NCBI RefSeq assembly: GCF_018780565.1
Contig: NZ_JADMJN010000012.1
Coordinates: 1 to 64,000, forward strand
Origin: Rhodoferax sp.
Lineage (GTDB): Bacteria; Pseudomonadota; Gammaproteobacteria; Burkholderiales; Burkholderiaceae_C
Direction of reading: 5' to 3'
DNA: 64,000 nucleotides
In this document: positions 62,307 through 64,000 of the stretch, in pieces
How positions within the stretch are numbered: position 1 is the stretch's first letter
How the letters are laid out: each line of letters starts with the position of its first letter
Translations under genes and position numbers: made by a program
Notes under the pieces: model-generated
What the model saw: only the letters and a program-made list of their open reading frames with translations
Database searches by the model: none
What the model was told of the DNA's origin: nothing

Positions 62307-63686
62307 ATGAATGATCTCAATGCCGAATGGCGCAACCGCAGCCTGAAAGCCGTTTGGCACCCCTGCACACAAATGAAGTTGCATGGCACCGCCGAGCAGC
62401 CCCGGCACGCCCTCATACCCATCGTGCGCGCGCAAGGCGTGTGGCTGGAAGATGCGCAGGGGCAAAAGTTTCTGGACGGCATCAGCTCATGGTGGGTTAA
62501 CCTGTTTGGCCACAACCATCCGCACATCCGGCAGGCGCTGGTCGACCAGCTTGACCGGCTGGACCATGTCATGCTGGCCGGCTTTACGCACCCACCTGTG
62601 GTGGAGTTGTCAGAACGATTGGCCGCACTGACCGGTCTGGGGCACGCCTTTTACGGTAGTGACGGAGCTTCGGCCACCGAAATTGCGCTGAAGATGAGTG
62701 CGCATTTCTGGCGCAATGCCGGACGTGCCGAAAAATGCAAATTTTTAGGTCTGCAAGGTGGCTACCACGGCGAAACCGTAGGCGCCCTGGCCGTCACTGA
62801 CATACCGCTGTTTCGAACTGCTTATGCACCGCTGCTGCGGCTGGGAGCCACGGTTCCCAGCCCGGATGCGCGCAGGGCTGAGGGGTCGATAACACCGGCC
62901 ATGGTCGCAGAAGAAGCCGCGGCTCAACTTGAAGCATGGCTGGACGAGCACCACCCTTGCACTGCCGCCATTATTCTGGAGCCCATGGTGCAGTGCGCCT
63001 CCGGCATGGTGATGTACCACCCGCTCTATTTGCAGCGCGTCAGGGATCTCTGCACGCGCTTTGAAGTGCATTTGGTTCTCGACGAAATCGCCGTTGGGTT
63101 TGGCCGCACCGGCACGATGTTTGCCCATCAGCAGGCCGGCATTCACCCCGACTTCATTTGCCTGTCCAAAGGGCTGACCGGCGGAACACTTCCCTTGTCT
63201 GCGGTGCTGACGACCGACGGCATTTACGAAGCGTTTTATGACGACGACGTAGCCCGGGGCTTTTTGCACTCACACAGCTACACAGGCAACCCCCTGGCAT
63301 GCCGCGCAGCGCTGGCGACGCTGGATCTGTTCGAACAGACCGGCATTCTGGAAAAGAATGTTCAGACTTCCAAAAGGCTATGGACCCAGTTTGCACCGCT
63401 GTCGAATCATCCGCGCGCGCACCACGCCAGAAAACTGGGCATGATCTTCGCCTGGGACATTGAAACCAGCCTGCCGGATTTCGCCAAACGCTACGCCGCG
63501 CAGGCCCTGGCGCGAGGCGTCATCCTGCGCCCCATTGGGCATACGGTCTACGCCATGCCCCCTTATGTGATCAGTGATTCCGAGGGCAAGTTTCTGGCAG
63601 AAGCTGCATTCGCCGCGCTGGAGGCGACCCTGGCGCAAGAGTCGCATGCGCAAACCAGCCGGGTGGGCACGATCGATGGCGTCTGA
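62307..63686 (+). CDS. bioA: Adenosylmethionine-8-amino-7-oxononanoate aminotransferase
   Basis: 459 residues, PLP-dependent class III aminotransferase making 7,8-diaminononanoate in biotin synthesis. The ATG at 62307 precedes the family start RSLKAVWHPCTQMK. Seen: ISSWWVNLFGHNHP, YGSDGASATEIALKMS, LDEIAVGFGRTGTMFAHQQA and the PLP Lys in CLSKGLTGGTLPLS. Overlaps bioD by 11 bp. Confidence 0.96.
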   Translation: MNDLNAEWRNRSLKAVWHPCTQMKLHGTAEQPRHALIPIVRAQGVWLEDAQGQKFLDGISSWWVNLFGHNHPHIRQALVDQLDRLDHVMLAGFTHPPVVELSERLAALTGLGHAFYGSDGASATEIALKMSAHFWRNAGRAEKCKFLGLQGGYHGETVGALAVTDIPLFRTAYAPLLRLGATVPSPDARRAEGSITPAMVAEEAAAQLEAWLDEHHPCTAAIILEPMVQCASGMVMYHPLYLQRVRDLCTRFEVHLVLDEIAVGFGRTGTMFAHQQAGIHPDFICLSKGLTGGTLPLSAVLTTDGIYEAFYDDDVARGFLHSHSYTGNPLACRAALATLDLFEQTGILEKNVQTSKRLWTQFAPLSNHPRAHHARKLGMIFAWDIETSLPDFAKRYAAQALARGVILRPIGHTVYAMPPYVISDSEGKFLAEAAFAALEATLAQESHAQTSRVGTIDGV

Positions 63687-64000
63687 AAAGGCTTGCATCT
63701 TTGTCACTGGCACCGACACGGGTGTGGGCAAAACGCTGATCAGTTCAGCGCTGCTTCTGACCTATCGCCGCCACTACCGCCGGGTCGTTGGCATGAAGCC
63801 GGTCGCGGCGGGTCTGGAACAGCGCAACGGTCAATGGGTCAGCGATGACGTGTTGGCCCTGGCGTCGGCTTCGAGCATTGCCGTGCCTGCGCAACTGGCC
63901 AATCCGGTCGCCCTCATCCATCCGCTCTCGCCCCACATTGCTGCGGACCTGGAGCGGCGCACTGTCACCGTCGCGCAGCTACTGGAAGCACAGCGAGAAC
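63676..64000 (+). CDS. bioD: Dethiobiotin synthetase, 5' part (runs off the window)
   Basis: ATG at 63676 opens MASEKACIFVTGTDTGVGKT, the ATP-binding loop of BioD. VGMKPVAAGLEQRNG and SDDVLALASASS, then VALIHPLSPHIAADLE, follow. 108 codons are visible of about 230. It overlaps the bioA end, showing translational coupling. Converts diaminononanoate, CO2 and ATP to dethiobiotin. Confidence 0.95.
   Translation, partial: MASEKACIFVTGTDTGVGKTLISSALLLTYRRHYRRVVGMKPVAAGLEQRNGQWVSDDVLALASASSIAVPAQLANPVALIHPLSPHIAADLERRTVTVAQLLEAQRE

Noticed and set aside
1..64000. CRISPR arrays or cas genes
   Set aside because: No regularly spaced direct repeats and no Cas-like protein were found; the tandem units at 35126-35220 are adjacent and unequal, unlike a CRISPR array.

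Overview
The window looks like chromosome from a betaproteobacterium of the Burkholderiales, most likely the Comamonadaceae (Rhodoferax/Polaromonas-like). The reasons are GC-rich core genes in a typical burkholderial order (iscRSUA-hscBA-fdx, bioA-bioD, uvrB, pyrD, aceE) and scattered 17-bp GCTAT-N7-ATAGC elements of a kind I associate with that family. The assignment comes from reading the sequence, not from a database search.

Layout. 1-9583 is core: the 5' part of aceE, a FixL/FixJ-like two-component pair, folD, prlC, a periplasmic glutaredoxin-like protein and rpiA. 9584-16782 is a mobile patch: a serine recombinase with a res-like repeat region, a secreted hypothetical protein, a short tyrosine recombinase, a diguanylate cyclase, and an intact IS1182-like element with 17-bp inverted repeats and a 4-bp target duplication. 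16783-34576 is a coherent catabolic locus. A histidine kinase, a sigma-54-dependent response regulator and a stand-alone periplasmic binding protein precede a control region with two matching inverted repeats (TTGAGCG-N5-CGCTCA) 41 bp apart and a near-consensus -24/-12 promoter. Downstream lie a Liv-type ABC importer, an iron-type alcohol dehydrogenase, an exported metallo-beta-lactamase-fold protein, a GldA/GldF/GldG-like ABC-2 module with a DUF4340-like protein, a HupE/UreJ-like membrane protein and a GabD-type aldehyde dehydrogenase. A simple reading is two-component, sigma-54-driven uptake and two-step oxidation of an omega-hydroxy acid, alcohol or diol. The substrate is not known.

34577-44073 is a genomic island. 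It holds an eroded segment with IS21-like end repeats, a XRE regulator divergent from an unknown gene, a small cargo operon (duplicated BPSL0761-like domain, small ORFs, HAD hydrolase), and a translationally coupled minus-strand operon of three large tyrosine recombinases plus two small proteins, ending next to pyrD. 44074-64000 is core again: pyrD, an FAD oxidoreductase, N-formylglutamate amidohydrolase, a chemoreceptor, DUF1488, tRNA-Val(CAC), dnaQ, the complete ISC iron-sulfur operon with a recognisable IscR box, uvrB, an aromatic/aspartate aminotransferase, a DUF2520 protein, a large secreted esterase-like protein, bioA and the start of bioD.

The least ordinary parts are the sigma-54 locus that combines uptake, oxidation and a Gld-type ABC module, and the five-gene recombinase operon with its cargo.
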